This document shows positions 1 to 11,570 of a DNA stretch of 64,000 nt, one piece after another. The stretch is from Mytilus edulis (taxonomy: Eukaryota; Mollusca; Bivalvia; Mytilida; Mytilidae). A model generated the notes under the pieces. It searched no databases. It had not been told where the DNA came from and saw nothing but the letters and a program-made list of their open reading frames with translations. How positions within the stretch are numbered: the first letter of the stretch is position 1; every line of letters begins with the position of its first letter. Location of the stretch: contig NC_092353.1 in NCBI RefSeq assembly GCF_963676685.1, forward strand, positions 12,053,734 through 12,117,733, given 5' to 3'. A program made the position numbers and the translations under genes.

Positions 1-990
1 TTTAGCGGAACCTTAAGATAAATTTTCCTATGGTTACAACATATTTATTATTTTATATAGATATTTATTTCTAGCATAGATACACACATTATATCTTAGT
101 TAATAAGATTTATTGAAAAAAACAAGAATATTTATTAATCAGTGTATATAAAGTGCGTATCCAGCTAGTTCATTTTTACTGTTATATGCGGGTATGTCTA
201 TTGTAGAATAAAGGATCATGGGAAAACTGTATTTGTTTATGTTTTGAAAATATCAAGTTAAGTGATTTGAAGATAAGTTTTAACATATTTTCATTGTGAT
301 ATGTCTTTATAATATACAAACATAGCATTAAAGTTCAAATAAGTGTTATAAAAACATCATAATATAGCATATCGATTATTGAAAGCGATCCATTTTAGCT
401 ATAGATGCGATGAATTATCACTGTTAGTGCAGTCATTATTAATGTAGAATTTTCAAGATGCGAGGAATTTTTATTGTAGATTTATGTGATAAATGCACTT
501 GCAACAAACGAAAAAACTTAGTTGATGACTTGAGGATTTATGATACATGTATTTTCAAATTGAAATACAAACTCCTCATTCATTCTTCATCAAATATATA
601 GCTTTTCAAACTTGTAACAAAAGCGATTCTTAAAATGAAAAATTATAGATCCGCGAATGGATACTACCGCAGAGGTAAAACCATACACATTTGGGTTATT
701 GTACACGAAATGATTGCTACAATTCATTTTTGTTGATTTTAGACCCTTTGGAACTCTATGTGGGCTGTTTCAGCAACTAGACAAAAAATCCCCAAACTAG
801 ATACACGGTTAGATTCAGCATGTCAACGAATCCCAAATATCTATAGTAAAGGACTTTTGTCTTTAAATTTGGACCCCTCAAAATTTTTACTCTATTCTGA
901 ATCATATTAAGCCCATTATACATATATTAAAAAAGAAGTGTGGATTTTTTTATACCTTTTTATCCCGTCTCGTTTCGTTTTTGAGCCATA
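1..990. other. AT-rich non-coding stretch
   Basis: No convincing exon, RNA gene or repeat with clear ends is visible here. The sequence is low in GC and has no long open frame. Confidence 0.5.
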
Positions 991-991
991 T

Positions 992-1275
992 ATAGATGTC
1001 GTATGTGACAATGAGACAACTCTCCATCCGAGTCACAATTTATAAAAGTAGACCATTATACGTAAACATACGGTCTTCAACATGGAGTCTTGGCTCACAC
1101 CGAACAGCAAGTTATAAATGGCTCCAGTGTAAAACCTTTTAAACTGGAAAACAAAGATTCAATCTATATCAAGATGTATGTAATTAGTGGTGAAGTGTCA
1201 TGGAAATGGATAAAAAAAAATAAGGATAAAGATCCCTGTACGCTTTATAAGAAACTAAATGGAATACATTTGAAA
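992..1275 (+). repeat. Mussel dispersed repeat M1, + copy
   Basis: This copy carries the run of signatures that defines family M1 in this window: a start like GATGTCGTATGTGACAATGAGACAAC, written here only as the pieces GTATGTGACAATGAGACAAC and CTCTCCATCCGAGTCACAAT, then CGGTCTTCAACATGGAG, GGCTCACACCGAACAGCAAG and TATAAATGGCTCC. The open frame at 1090-1278 lies wholly inside the repeat and is not a gene. Other copies lie near 3.2, 27.0, 29.8, 31.3-32.2, 35.6 and 40.3 kb. I recognise the family as abundant in Mytilus sequences, from memory. Confidence 0.75.
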
Positions 1276-2640
1276 TAAATGTTATTTCTATTGAATTTAT
1301 TAGAGTGTTTTAAAACCAAACTTTCCTCCGTAAGTTAAATTTTATCAAATCTTTCTCTTACTTTATCTATTGTTTGAGCAATTCGTCTAAATTAAGCCCT
1401 TACAGCTAATTTCATAATGCATGCAAAGCAAAACTTTGGTTGGCTTGCTTGCTTTGTTTGTTTAATTGTTTATACAAACTTTGTAAATAAGATTGACATT
1501 TTTAAACAATATGATTAGGCATATGATAGTTTAACCTGTATTTTTAATATTTGAATTAAATTGGGTGTTATCATAACGATTATCCAATAAAAGAAAAACA
1601 AGCAAGTCAACTAAAGTCTTGCTCTACATGCTTAAAGAAATGAGCTGTAATAGATAAAAAAATAAATAAAAAATTATACAGTGAAAATGCACCGCATATA
1701 CTGTACTAATGATTCGCTCCACAGTAAAAATGAAAGAATAGTATCATTATTCGACAGTAAACATGACTAGCATTACGAAATCATCATAGTGGAATTTAGT
1801 TAAATATGATGAAACTGAATGACAAAACATATTCTACGTTATACAACTTTATTAATTGTATTAAAATGAATATTTTGTACTGCAACAACATCTTACCTGT
1901 TAGTTATAAAGCACCTGCACGATCTGTTCGTGAAATGTCATAAATATTCACCTATTTTGGTATATATTTCAAAGCTGGATGGCTTTAGGCGCGATAAAAC
2001 CCCGCTCGCATCTCTTACTTTGTTTTATTAGTATTATGTATTTCTGAACATATACATTTTAACTAATTTTCTTCATTTTCTTCGAAAGTAAAAAAAAAGT
2101 TCGTCTGTTTATTTATCATTCTACATTAGACATTTATGGCATATACAGTAAAAATGATATTTTAGGATCCGCACTTTACATACACTGTTAATGTTAATTA
2201 TAAAACAACTTTTGCGTTTATTGTCTTTTAAACTTCTTAGTGGTTATGAAATAAACCTTATTAGGATTTAAAGCTTATATTCACTTATTAATTAAGGTTT
2301 ATCAGCAATTTCATTCACAAACCATGAGTTGAGTAATATTTATATTATATTTAAATAGTTTTCTTTTTTATATTTAAATGACGTGTTTTAAATTATTAAC
2401 CGCGACTTGTCCGTTTGCTATCTTCAATGTCGAATGGGATTTAACACAACTACTCTGACCTGACGTGAACGAGTATTTACACATCGCAAGTTGTCAAAGA
2501 ATGCCAAACTACTACTATTTTTTGTACTTTTTTGATGGGAGCCCGTATAAGTTAGGGGAGGACCTTATCATGCGCAATAAAACACATGTCAATTATTAAC
2601 TACTTTCATATTAGGACGTTTAGGAGAACAAACACAAGGT
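1276..2640. other. AT-rich stretch without recognised gene
   Basis: Neither strand shows exon-like coding potential or a repeat family that recurs in this window. Confidence 0.45.
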
Positions 2641-2649
2641 AATGTGTTT

Positions 2650-3060
2650 ATGTCTTAAATACAAATATATAGATGAAGCCAACAGTAGAATACCGCTGTT
2701 CGAAAGTCATCAGTCCATTGAGAGAAAACAAATCCAGGTTATGAACTAAAACTGATGGAAACACACCAAATACAAAAAAACAACGAAACAACAGAAACAC
2801 TAAAGTGCAGCAAAAAACCAAACAACAATGCAACACTCACAGAAACTAACTATAAGATAACCATTGCCATTTTTCCTGACTTGGAACAGGACATTTTAAG
2901 AAAAAATGGTGAGTTGAACCTGGTTTTGTGGCTAGCCAAACCTCCCGCTTTTATTGCAATGTTAAAAATAACACTAAAATGACAACATTACATGACATGA
3001 TTACAATACAAATACATGGAAGAACATTCAGGACAGAGAAGTTTAGACAACGGATGCATA
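2650..3060 (+). repeat. Mussel dispersed repeat M2, + copy
   Basis: Signatures in order are CCAACAGTAGAATACCGCTG, AAACTGATGGAAACACACC, CCATTTTTCCTGACTTGG, GGTTTTGTGGCTAGCCAAAC and CTCCCGCTTTTATTGC. The same order recurs at 54060-54440 on the same strand and in fragments near 57.7 and 62.7 kb. Small open frames on both strands are incidental. There is no evidence for a transposase or polymerase in the family. Confidence 0.7.
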
Positions 3061-3165
3061 GTTACTCTACACGAAGTTTTAGTTGTAGAAACCATAACCT
3101 ATTCGTTCTAATGAATTTACATAATAAAAAGAAAAAAAATGATATAGGGTAAACATATATATAAG

Positions 3166-3335
3166 ACGATGTGGTATGAGTGCCAATGAAACAACTATCC
3201 ATCCAAGTCACAATTTGTAAATGTAAAACCATTATAGGTCACAGTACTGTCTTTAACATAGATTGGCTCACACCGAACCGAAGTTATAAAAGGGCTCCAA
3301 CAATGACTAGTTTAAAACCATTTAAACGTCAAAGA
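3166..3335 (+). repeat. M1 repeat fragment
   Basis: It carries GTGGTATGAGTGCCAATGAA, CATCCAAGTCACAATTTG and GGCTCACACCGAACC in the same order as the copy at 992. It abuts the 3' tail of the Penelope-like element on its right. Confidence 0.7.
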
Positions 3336-3604
3336 GAGACGAAAGATACCACAGGGACAGTCAAACTCATAAATCTAAAACAAACTGACAACGCAATGGC
3401 TAAAAATGAAAAAGACAAACAAACAACAGCACACATGACACAACATAGAAAACTAAAGAATAAACAACACGAACCCCACCAAAAAACTAGGGGTGATCTC
3501 AGGTGCTCCGGAAGGGTAAGCAGATCCTGCTTCACATTTGGCACCCGTCGTGTTGCTTATGTGATAACAAATCCGGTAAATAGTCTAATTCGGTAGGTCA
3601 CATT
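3336..3604 (-). repeat. PLE-associated 3' tail repeat (family M3)
   Basis: Read on the minus strand, this lies directly downstream of the reverse-transcriptase C-terminus at 3628-4057. It contains CTTACCCTTCCGGAGCACC, GGGTTCGTGTTGTTTATTC-like sequence and ATGTTGTGTCATGTGTGCTG. The same tail follows PLE coding sequence at 52950-53340 and occurs alone near 49.7, 50.4, 58.7 and 60.2 kb. I infer that it is the 3' untranslated end of the element and that the solo copies are 5'-truncated insertions. The open frames on both strands here are repeat-derived. Confidence 0.6.
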
Positions 3605-3627
3605 CATAAAACGGAAGGGGATTGTAG

Positions 3628-4057
3628 TTACGACGTAAGGAACATATCCGATATCATTTGTGAAACGGTTATTCCATAACGGTCAACCAACTCGTGATGG
3701 CGTCCGTAAAATTTACGAAGGGATGATTTCAACTTCACCGTTTGGAACTCTTGGTTTAATAGCTTCCTTGTGAGCAGCAACCCTCTATAAAAAAAAATCG
3801 TGATAGAAAATGCTAGCACGGGAATATCGTATCAATTAGGAGATAAATACCCCGTATGCAGGTGCTGCTGGAATGTTGCTACTTAGAAATGGAAAGTTCA
3901 CAATTGGAAAGCTGAAATCATCTCTTTTGTCGTAAAGTTTTGTTTTCAACCGACCCTCATTGTCAATTTCGAGATATAAGTAAAGATATGAGGCCGAATT
4001 AATTGTATCTTTAGTATCCTTTATCTCTAGCTCGATTGTATAGATGCGTTCCACATA
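3628..4057 (-). pseudogene. Penelope-like element reverse transcriptase, C-terminal part
   Basis: Minus-strand translation gives ERIYTIELEIKDTKDT, then YDKRDDFSFPIVNFPF and SNIPAAPAYG. After a frame change it gives LLLTRKLLNQEFQTVKLKSS and RKFYGRHHELVDRYGITVS. These are blocks downstream of the YIDD box in bivalve Penelope-like RTs. The fragment begins exactly where the upstream half (6791-8160) stops. The two halves join at a TA dinucleotide that now flanks the insertion at 4058-6788. A frameshift near 3820-3836 shows the copy is dead. Confidence 0.8.
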
Positions 4058-6788
4058 CAGTACGGGTAGGGACTTATTTTTATGGATGTCTTAATCCGTC
4101 TAGTCGGATATGAATAATCGGACATTTTTATGGTAGGTAGTATGTTCATTAAACAACAGATCCAGGTGTGAATGGTCCTTTCATCTTAATCCGTGTTGCT
4201 AAAATTACGGTTCACTGATTTCAGAATCAGATTACCTGTAATTTTAACCTCTCAGTCACTTTATTGATTATATTAGTTCTACATCGTATTTGACATAAAA
4301 TACCGACCGTGCAAGGGCTTTATAGCCAGTCAAGGTCGTTAAAAACTTCCATTTGTGACATAAAATATTTTTACAGGTGCAGTACTGGAGAAAACATTGT
4401 TTATTAAAAATAGCCTATTTTTGTTAATTATGGTTTTGATATTTCAACTGTTAATATTTATTTTCTTTGTTCCTAAAAATTATTTTTATTTTATGTTCCT
4501 TTTCGTTTGTTTTTATTTTTTGTATCTTTTTGTTATTTGTTTGCATAAATTGTTTAAACATATATATTTTTACATGTATTCTATTTCTTGAAGCTTACGG
4601 TTATTTTTATTTTACTGATTTATTTTCCACGTAAATCCATTGATTAGCAGAATGCTATCTCAAGTGCTGCTGCATACATTTTAGTTTGACGCGGTCACAT
4701 GCAAAATATTTCTAAAATTTGTATTTAATATTCTGTCTGTTGTGTCAGTTCCGAGATAAAAATAATTACAGGAGCAACACTTGTATATTATTAGTAGCTT
4801 GATGATTCTTTGTAGTTTTTACTTTTTACTGTAAACAAATATTGTCCGAAAGTTGGAGATGTATGACTAAAATAGAACGCAAATAATAACGCTAGAAGAA
4901 AATATTGATTCTTCCCGGGCATAAGTTTATTTTAAGATTTCCGTGTTTGTTCATTATGCTAAATTAATATAATTGATCTGCATTTGGGGGTAGGGGGTAA
5001 AAGGGGTCCGGATCTCGAAATCCCGGGCTTAAAAACACGAAGTCACAAGGTCCCGAATTTAAATAAATTTAAATCCCGACATCGCGAAAAAAGAATTCCC
5101 AGATCCCGAAAGGGTTAATCCCGAAACCCCGAACTTATTTGCATAATATTAATTTACGCACAATCCATGTAACAAAGGAAACTTGTATGTTATATTTTTT
5201 ATAGCAATCTAAAAGAAAAAATTGCCGTGAAGATACACATATCAGTGATCAACAGCGTGTGCACGTGGTTGAACTTTAACTTGACTCCACTCACAATAAT
5301 ATTGAATGCTAATAAAAGATATTAAAGATCGATTTTGTCCACTGCACGAGATTTTTATATGGCGGGAAATGTCGTAACAGTAAACACAGGTGACCTTACT
5401 GACCGACCGTGGGAAAATTCATTCATGATTAAATTTGATGTGGAATGATTGACAGTATTGTGTTTTAGTTTTGAGGCTCTTGATCGATTTACCAGAATAG
5501 AAATTTAATCGATTTACATACATGTATAATAAAAACACGATTTAGTCTTCTTTAACTATTTTTTGTTTTATTTTTATCAGTCATTTCCCGGATTCCCATT
5601 TAAATAATCTATTTGGAGACCTCCTTTAAACTTCGGAAATAATACAACATCGATTTAAAAAATCAAACTGACTGCGCGAGCTTTAGAATGACTAGAAGTA
5701 CGACGAAAAAGTAAAGACAGCTGATCATGACTAGTACGACTAGCCTTCAACCCCATTGGGGTATAAATGTGCATTTAGTCAAAAAACTATATAAGGTTAA
5801 ACTTTGATTTTCGTGTATCGATTTGATACAATTTGTAAAATATATTTATAACACCGGCGATTTTCATATTTAGACATGAAAATAGAAAGGCATATTATCT
5901 CGAGTGTCAACAATTTAAAAAAAAATAGGAATCGAAATATGATCTCGGCGTTATAAATATTGTATTAAAGGAAACCAATTGTTTGACTTTCAAAGAGATT
6001 AACGGGAAATATGTCAAAATAGAAAGCACGAGTGATCTGTCTGATCAAAATGTTTCACTTGAGAGAAATGATTGACAGGTGTGAATAGATGTAGAGGCTC
6101 CGACGGGGAAAGTTGTATCAAAAGGAAAATAACTTAATTCACAATGCCTATATATATTTCATAAATACGATATGTTGGCCTTATACTTAAAATTGAGTTT
6201 CTTATAATAACATATAAAGGAACAGGACGTTAAAAGCGGGAAATAATATAACCATCAATGAAAACTCGTATAATTTACGGGATTGAGTCTCAACAATTTG
6301 ATTTAACTTCTATTGAAAAAAGTCTTGGTTGTTATTAGGCTTATTATATTGAATTAGATGAAATATTTACGGTTTACAAATACAAATACAAAATAGTTTA
6401 TTGGCACAAAACTATTGAAATAATTGGCAACACAATATATTGTTAAAAATCGTCTTTATTTCATTTTCAAATTATAAAAAAAATAAAATTATAGTTAATT
6501 TCAATTTTTATTCTTATATTTAATTTTAATTTTATTTCTTATATTTAATTTTAATTTTGATTCTTTCTCTTTGAATACAAAACAATATTTTACATTTATC
6601 TATCCTCCATAAATACTAATATATCTGTACAGGTAAAATTTAATTCTAATCAAGTTGGTACAGATTGATTTACGACCTTCCACTTGGATATTGCACAGCA
6701 GGTGTTTATTACACTGGGACAACTGTCCGACCAGTCTGACATCTAGACGGATTAAGGCATCCATAAAAATAAGTCCCTACCTGTACTG
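4058..6788. mobile_element. TA-flanked inverted-repeat DNA transposon (Tc1/mariner-like, non-autonomous)
   Basis: The plus strand begins CAGTACGGGTAGGGACTTAT at 4058. The minus strand begins CAGTACAGGTAGGGACTTAT at 6788. The two arms match for about 46 bp with two mismatches, through ATGGATG and CTTAATCCGTCTAG. The dinucleotide TA stands on both sides (4056-4057 and 6789-6790). Removing the 2731-bp insert plus one TA rejoins the PLE frame as ...FGD-Y-VERIY..., which is strong evidence for a precise insertion. CAGT ends and a TA duplication are typical of Tc1/mariner. No transposase frame is seen inside, so this is a deleted or non-autonomous copy. An AATACAAAATAGTTTATTGG block near 6390 may be a further nested repeat. 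Confidence 0.8.
4985..5135. repeat. Degenerate CCCGA-rich minisatellite
   Basis: Units such as CTCGAAATCCCGGG, GGTCCCGAATTTAAAT, AAATCCCGACATCGCG, AGATCCCGAAAGGG and AATCCCGAAACCCCGAAC recur at irregular spacing. It lies inside the transposon at 4058-6788. Confidence 0.6.
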
Positions 6789-6790
6789 TA

Positions 6791-8160
6791 GTCACCAAAT
6801 TTTGAATTATTTAGTGAAAGAACATCATTTATATAGCGGAAAGTACAGTTAAAGGATATTGCTAACTTCTTATCTTTCTTCCTACGAAGTTCCTGCATAA
6901 AGTCAGCCTCATAATATTAAAGAAACAAGTCGGCAAGTAGAGGGACACAGTTTGTTCCCATTGGAATGCCGACAGTCTGTTGAAAAACACGTCCTCCGAA
7001 CGTAAGAAATATGTTTTCAATCAAGAAATCAAGCATCTTGATAATATCAGTTTCAGAGAATTTTTTGTTTGAATCAGAGTGATCCTTTACACAGTAGGAT
7101 TTATCCCTCCCTAAGACAAGATACTTGTATCTACGTTGGCCATTCTGTTTTACGAAGCAAAGCAATACCAACTCTTTTAATTTGACTTTTAATTTGGAAT
7201 GCGGAATACTTGTGTAAAGAGTAGAAAAGTCAAATGTTTTAATACTGTTACAAGATGAAAGAGAGTTAGATTGTATGAACTCTAAAAGATCTTTGGAATT
7301 TTTAAGTATCCATATCTGATTCACGCCCCCTCTAGAATAGGCAGTTTCACAATAATTTTGAAGCCCGTCTTTGATTGCTGATAAAATAGATGTTAATAAT
7401 TTAGAAAAAGGTTTCGTGGAGCACTTGGAAGACCCAGCAAAATACCGTTGTTTGTAATGACACTTATGTCGTTTAGGTATCCAATACAGTGATTGCAGAT
7501 CCAGTTCTACATCTTTGGTTTAAATTCCAAAGGAACACAGAACAGACCTATGATTATTCAGGATTTCCTCTTTGATAAGTGTCGTGAGGGTATATGTTGA
7601 GTTTCCAAGTGAATTGTCAATACCTAATTCGTTTATCAAGCAGTTAATGTAATGAGTTTTACACACAAAAACGATGTTGTTTGGGGCTTTATCTGCGGGG
7701 ACAACAACATATTTGTCAACGACCTCACTGCCTTAATCCATTCGGAAAGAGTGTCTACGTCTTCCTTCTCGCGCTTAGCCCATTGCCTGACATAATCCTC
7801 AACTGAATCCATCAAAATTTCAAAGTTGTATTTCCAATTGATGGATTTAGGCTCACGATATTTCGGACCTTTCGATAACACATTTCGTAGAGAAGTGTTA
7901 TTAACAATGTTGAGGTCACCGGTAATAACGTGGCCAGCTGGATTATATGTGAATTGGGAACTAGCACAAGTGCAATCAGGAGGTTTAGACTTGAAGTCGT
8001 CAATATCGAGATCCTGCAAAACGTGTTTGTAATTGACAATTTTAGTTGCAATAGGTTTGGTATGGGAAAATGTGCATTTCAATTATTGAACATACTGCTA
8101 ACATGTTTATCAAACCACATCTTCGTTTTAATATTAGTTACTATCTTTGTAGTTTGAATA
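6791..8160 (-). pseudogene. Penelope-like element, N-terminal and RT core part
   Basis: On the minus strand, 8082-7636 carries CTCASSQFTYNPAGHVITGD and LNIVNNTSLRNVLSKGPKYR. This is the conserved region upstream of RT in these elements. Further on, near 7500-7440, comes a decayed LQSLYWIPKRHKCHYKQRYF block. The frame at 7324-6917 has the RT motifs FDFSTLYTSIPHSKLK and VGIPMGTNCVPLLADLFL. Near 6850-6800 the catalytic box reads FRYINDVLSLNN, so the second position of the usual YIDD is Asn. Several stops and frameshifts are present. The 3' half is displaced to 3628-4057 by the transposon. A GIY-YIG endonuclease domain was not found. Confidence 0.82.
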
Positions 8161-8454
8161 TCTTCTTTTTCTGTCAATAACCAAGTATCTTTACAATTTA
8201 ATTAAACTAAGAGAAACAAGAATTGTTTATGAATTTTCATAACAACTCACTTTTTGTGATTTGATGGCGATATTAACGTTAGACCACCAATTAAAAAAGA
8301 TTGCAAGGAAATGGTATAAAAATATTTTCTAATTATTTGTAGAAACAGTTGTCTGCAAGGACGCTAAAATTATTGTTTTCCAAACTTTCAGACTCTACAC
8401 TTTTGTCAAAGATAAAGTGCATGAGTCTGTCACTACAAACCAGTTTGAAATGAC

Positions 8455-8765
8455 CTATATATATACTCGACTGTACTAATGTCTACTCGACCAGTCTGAA
8501 TCGGTCTGAATTTTACTCGACCCTAGTTTTAACCATACTCGATTGTACTGACTTGTACTAAACCCTTATTGAAAAAAATCTGCTCTAGTATTCGACTGTC
8601 CGAAACAGCCTTAACATATTCTCGACCTGTACTCGACCAGTTCTCGACCTAATTCTTCAACCTGAACCATAATTGACCAAAGGGCTGAACAATACTTGAC
8701 TAGCCTGAACCATACTTGACCAAAGGTGTGAACAATAATTGACCAGCCTGACCCATACTTGATTT
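8455..8765. repeat. Degenerate array of TACTCGACC / CTTGACCAG units
   Basis: Loosely repeated words include ATACTCGACTGTACTAA, CTACTCGACCAGTCTGAA, TTCTCGACCTGTACTCGACC, CATACTTGACC and AATAATTGACCAGCCTGA. It adjoins the 161-bp tandem array. A shorter block of the same type lies at 12700-12830. Confidence 0.65.
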
Positions 8766-8768
8766 CAA

Positions 8769-9280
8769 AAGCTTTGGTTGAATGGTTTATGAGAAAATGC
8801 ACGGACACGACTGGAAACACCATTTTTCAATCTTTCAAGAACCATAACTCCTGAACGGTAAAAGTCAAAATCGTCATTATTGAACTTGACCTCCATTTTG
8901 TCATCAGTAACAATATATTAAAATTTGGGAAGCTTTGGTAGAACAGTTCATGCGTAAATGCATGGACACGACTGAAAACTCCATTTTTCAATCTTTCAAG
9001 AACCATAACTCCTGAACCGTAAAAGTCAAAATCGTCATTATTAAACTTGACCTCCATTTTGTCATCGGTAACAACATATTAAAATTTGGGAAGCTTTGGT
9101 AGAACAGTTCATGCGTAAATGCACGGACACGACTGGAAACTCCATTTTTCAATCTTTCAAGAACCATAACTCCTGAACGGTAGAGGTCAAAATCGCCATT
9201 AGTTGTCAGTAACAACATATTAAAATTTTAAAAGCTTTGGTTGAACGGTTCATGAGTAAATGCACGGACAACATTTGATT
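8769..9280. repeat. 161-bp tandem repeat, about 3.2 units
   Basis: AAGCTTTGG starts units at 8769, 8930, 9091 and 9232, giving periods of 161, 161 and 141 bp. The last full unit lacks about 20 bp. Each unit contains AATGCACGGACACGACTGG or a variant, and AAGAACCATAACTCCTGAAC. The three minus-strand open frames are products of the repeat. Confidence 0.9.
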
Positions 9281-9724
9281 AGCCGCCCGCCCGCCGTACA
9301 TCCCCAAATCAATAACCGACATTTTTGTCACAAAAATCCGGTTAATAAAACGTTATAAAGGCCCTTCGACCAACTCTTGTTTGGCATGTGTTTTTTTTAA
9401 ACAAAACATAACTTTCTTAATTCCTTAATAAAACTCTGGTTTCTTTTTTACATGTGTATATACAAAAGTTATTCAACTTTCTTTTAAATGCGGTAACAAC
9501 AGCCAACAAAATTACTGAATCGTTATATTAGAAATATGCAAATAAACCGTTTATATAGTTATACTATGTTGACTTCCATCGCTTTATGGATCTTATATAT
9601 TTTTGTCTTATAGCTTTAGTGAATAAAGTATACATTTGCTGTCACCTTAAACAAAGTAGTGCTAAACTATGATAAAAGTTCACGATTATTAGGTTTATTT
9701 TGTTCTGTAACTATATGTTTTTTA

Positions 9725-10510
9725 TGCCCCAACTACGATAGTAGAGGGGCACTATGTTTTCTGGTCTGTGCTCCGTTCGTTCGTCCGTCCGTCTGTGCGT
9801 CCGTCCGTTCAGGTTAAAGTTTTTGGTCAAGGTAGTTTTTGATGAAGCTTAAGTCCAATCAACTTGAAACTTAGTACACTTGTTGCTTATGATATGATCT
9901 TTCTAATTTTAAAGCCAAATTAGACTTTTGATCCCAATGTCACGGTCCACTGAACATAGAAAATGAAAGTGGGAGTTTCAGGTTAAAGTTTTTGGTCAAG
10001 GTAGTTTTTGATGAATCTGTAGTCCAATCAACTTGAAACTTAGTACACTTGTTGCTTATGATATGATCTTTCTCATTTTAAAGCCAAATTATACTTTTGA
10101 CCCCAATTTCACGGTCCACTGAACATAGAAAATGAAAGTGGGAGTTTCAGGTTAAAGTTTTTGGTCAAGGTAGTTTTTGATGAATCTGTAGTCCAATCAA
10201 CTTGAAACTTAGTACACTTGTTGCTTATGATATGATCTTTCTAATTTTACAGCCAAATTAGACTTTTGACCCCAATTTCACGGTCCACTGAACATAGAAA
10301 ATGAAAGTGGGAGTTTCAGGTTAAAGTTTTTGGTCAAGGTAGTTTTTGATGAAATTGAAGTCCAATCAACTTGAAACTTAGTACATATTTTCTCTATAAC
10401 ATAATCTTTCTAATTTAAATGCCAAATTAGATTATTACCCAATTTCACGGTCCATGGAACATGGAAAAGGATAGTGCGAGTGGGGCATCTGTGTACTTTG
10501 GACACATTCT
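9725..10510. repeat. 169-bp tandem array within a GGGGCA-bounded repeat
   Basis: The block opens with GCCCCAACTACGATAGTAG and a TCCGTCCGTC-rich stretch. Four units follow, beginning CAGGTTAAAGTTTTTGGTC at 9810, 9979, 10148 and 10317, with an exact period of 169 bp between the first four starts. It ends with GTGGGGCATCTGTGTACTTT. The unit contains CCAATCAACTTGAAACTTAG. I recall such blocks from mussel genomes. No coding function is seen. Confidence 0.9.
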
Positions 10511-10974
10511 TGTTTTTAATTCTTTTTAATTTTCATTGTTTTTATTTTTGTTCAAAATTTACGAAATTTAACAATTTTAAGGTGATCTCCAAAATGAACT
10601 GCTATTCCTCTCTAGTATCTTTTCGTACACACATCAGAACATATAATTAATAAAGGAACACTCTGGGCCCAAAATTTGGATTTTATTTCTGAAGCTGTAT
10701 ATATATCATTCTAATACAAGCAAACACGTTGATTAATATTTATTTAAAAGAAATTAAACAGATATAGAAAAATAAAATTGCACGAGTTCTTTAGTCATTT
10801 TTACTTATTTATTCATTGAACATACAATAAATGAATATAAGTAAACGTCACAACTTAATTACACACAAAATATTAGTATAACAGCAAAATATTAAGTAAA
10901 TACACAAAAACAAAATGATTGTTTATACAAACAATATTTAAAATACTGATGCAGTGAACATCATGTATTGACAC
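10511..10974. other. AT-rich stretch, no feature recognised
   Basis: No exon-like segment, tandem repeat or inverted repeat stands out. Confidence 0.4.
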
Positions 10975-11570
10975 ATCTTATAACACTATCTAAGCTGGTA
11001 CACACTGGATGACATGTGCATGACACAGCTTGAGAAATTGAATCGATTCATCAATGCTTGAAAAAATTGTCAGTGGTTTGAGACCGAGTAACATTTGAAA
11101 CAGGATTTCGTCGTCATACGTGCTTAATTCACAGTCAAGGCGCACTGAAAAAGAGTTCCTTAAAATGTCCCACTAGACATCGCTTTGCATTAGTACGTAA
11201 GTAATTGCAACAATCATGTACATAAACATATTTAAAATCCCTTGTACATATATCACATGTATTACTTGTTGCATTTGGTATTTCAGTTGGTAATTTAATG
11301 ATTAAAAAGGAACTTTTAATCTCCTTAAAATAATTTGAGTGTTTCCAAAATTCCGTAATTGTCACTGATGTGTGAATATTCCTGAAACGTGTGAAACTGT
11401 CATGAGAAATAACACGGTTTAACTAATTGTTTAACTGTATACTATCAACTGCGCTAAAAACGATAGACTTCCAAATTTGTTTTGATGAAAATGTTCCATC
11501 TTTAATATAGTCAAGAAGGTAACTCATAAGTCCATACTGTTTTAAAATGTCAATGATATCAGGAAAAAAT
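10975..11570 (-). pseudogene. LINE ORF2 C-terminal remnant (CR1-like type, tentative)
   Basis: Reading the minus strand and allowing frame changes gives a continuous protein-like trace. It includes YGLMSYLLDYIKDGTFSSKQ, IWKSIVFSAVDSIQ, ISHDSFTRFRNIHTSVT, TEFWKHSNYFKEIKSSF, CDICTRDFKYVYVHDCC, FSVRLDCELSTYDDEILFQM and LLGLKPLTIFSSIDESIQF, then a stop. The order, with a late Cys/His-rich patch, resembles the C-terminal tails of bivalve LINE-encoded endonuclease/RT proteins. A stop near 11420 and a frameshift near 11150 break it. No RT catalytic motif survives here, so the clade is uncertain. Confidence 0.55.

Noticed and set aside
3180-3596. 138-codon plus-strand frame as a gene
   Set aside because: It spans the junction of two repeat families (M1 and the PLE tail) and has no protein-family resemblance.
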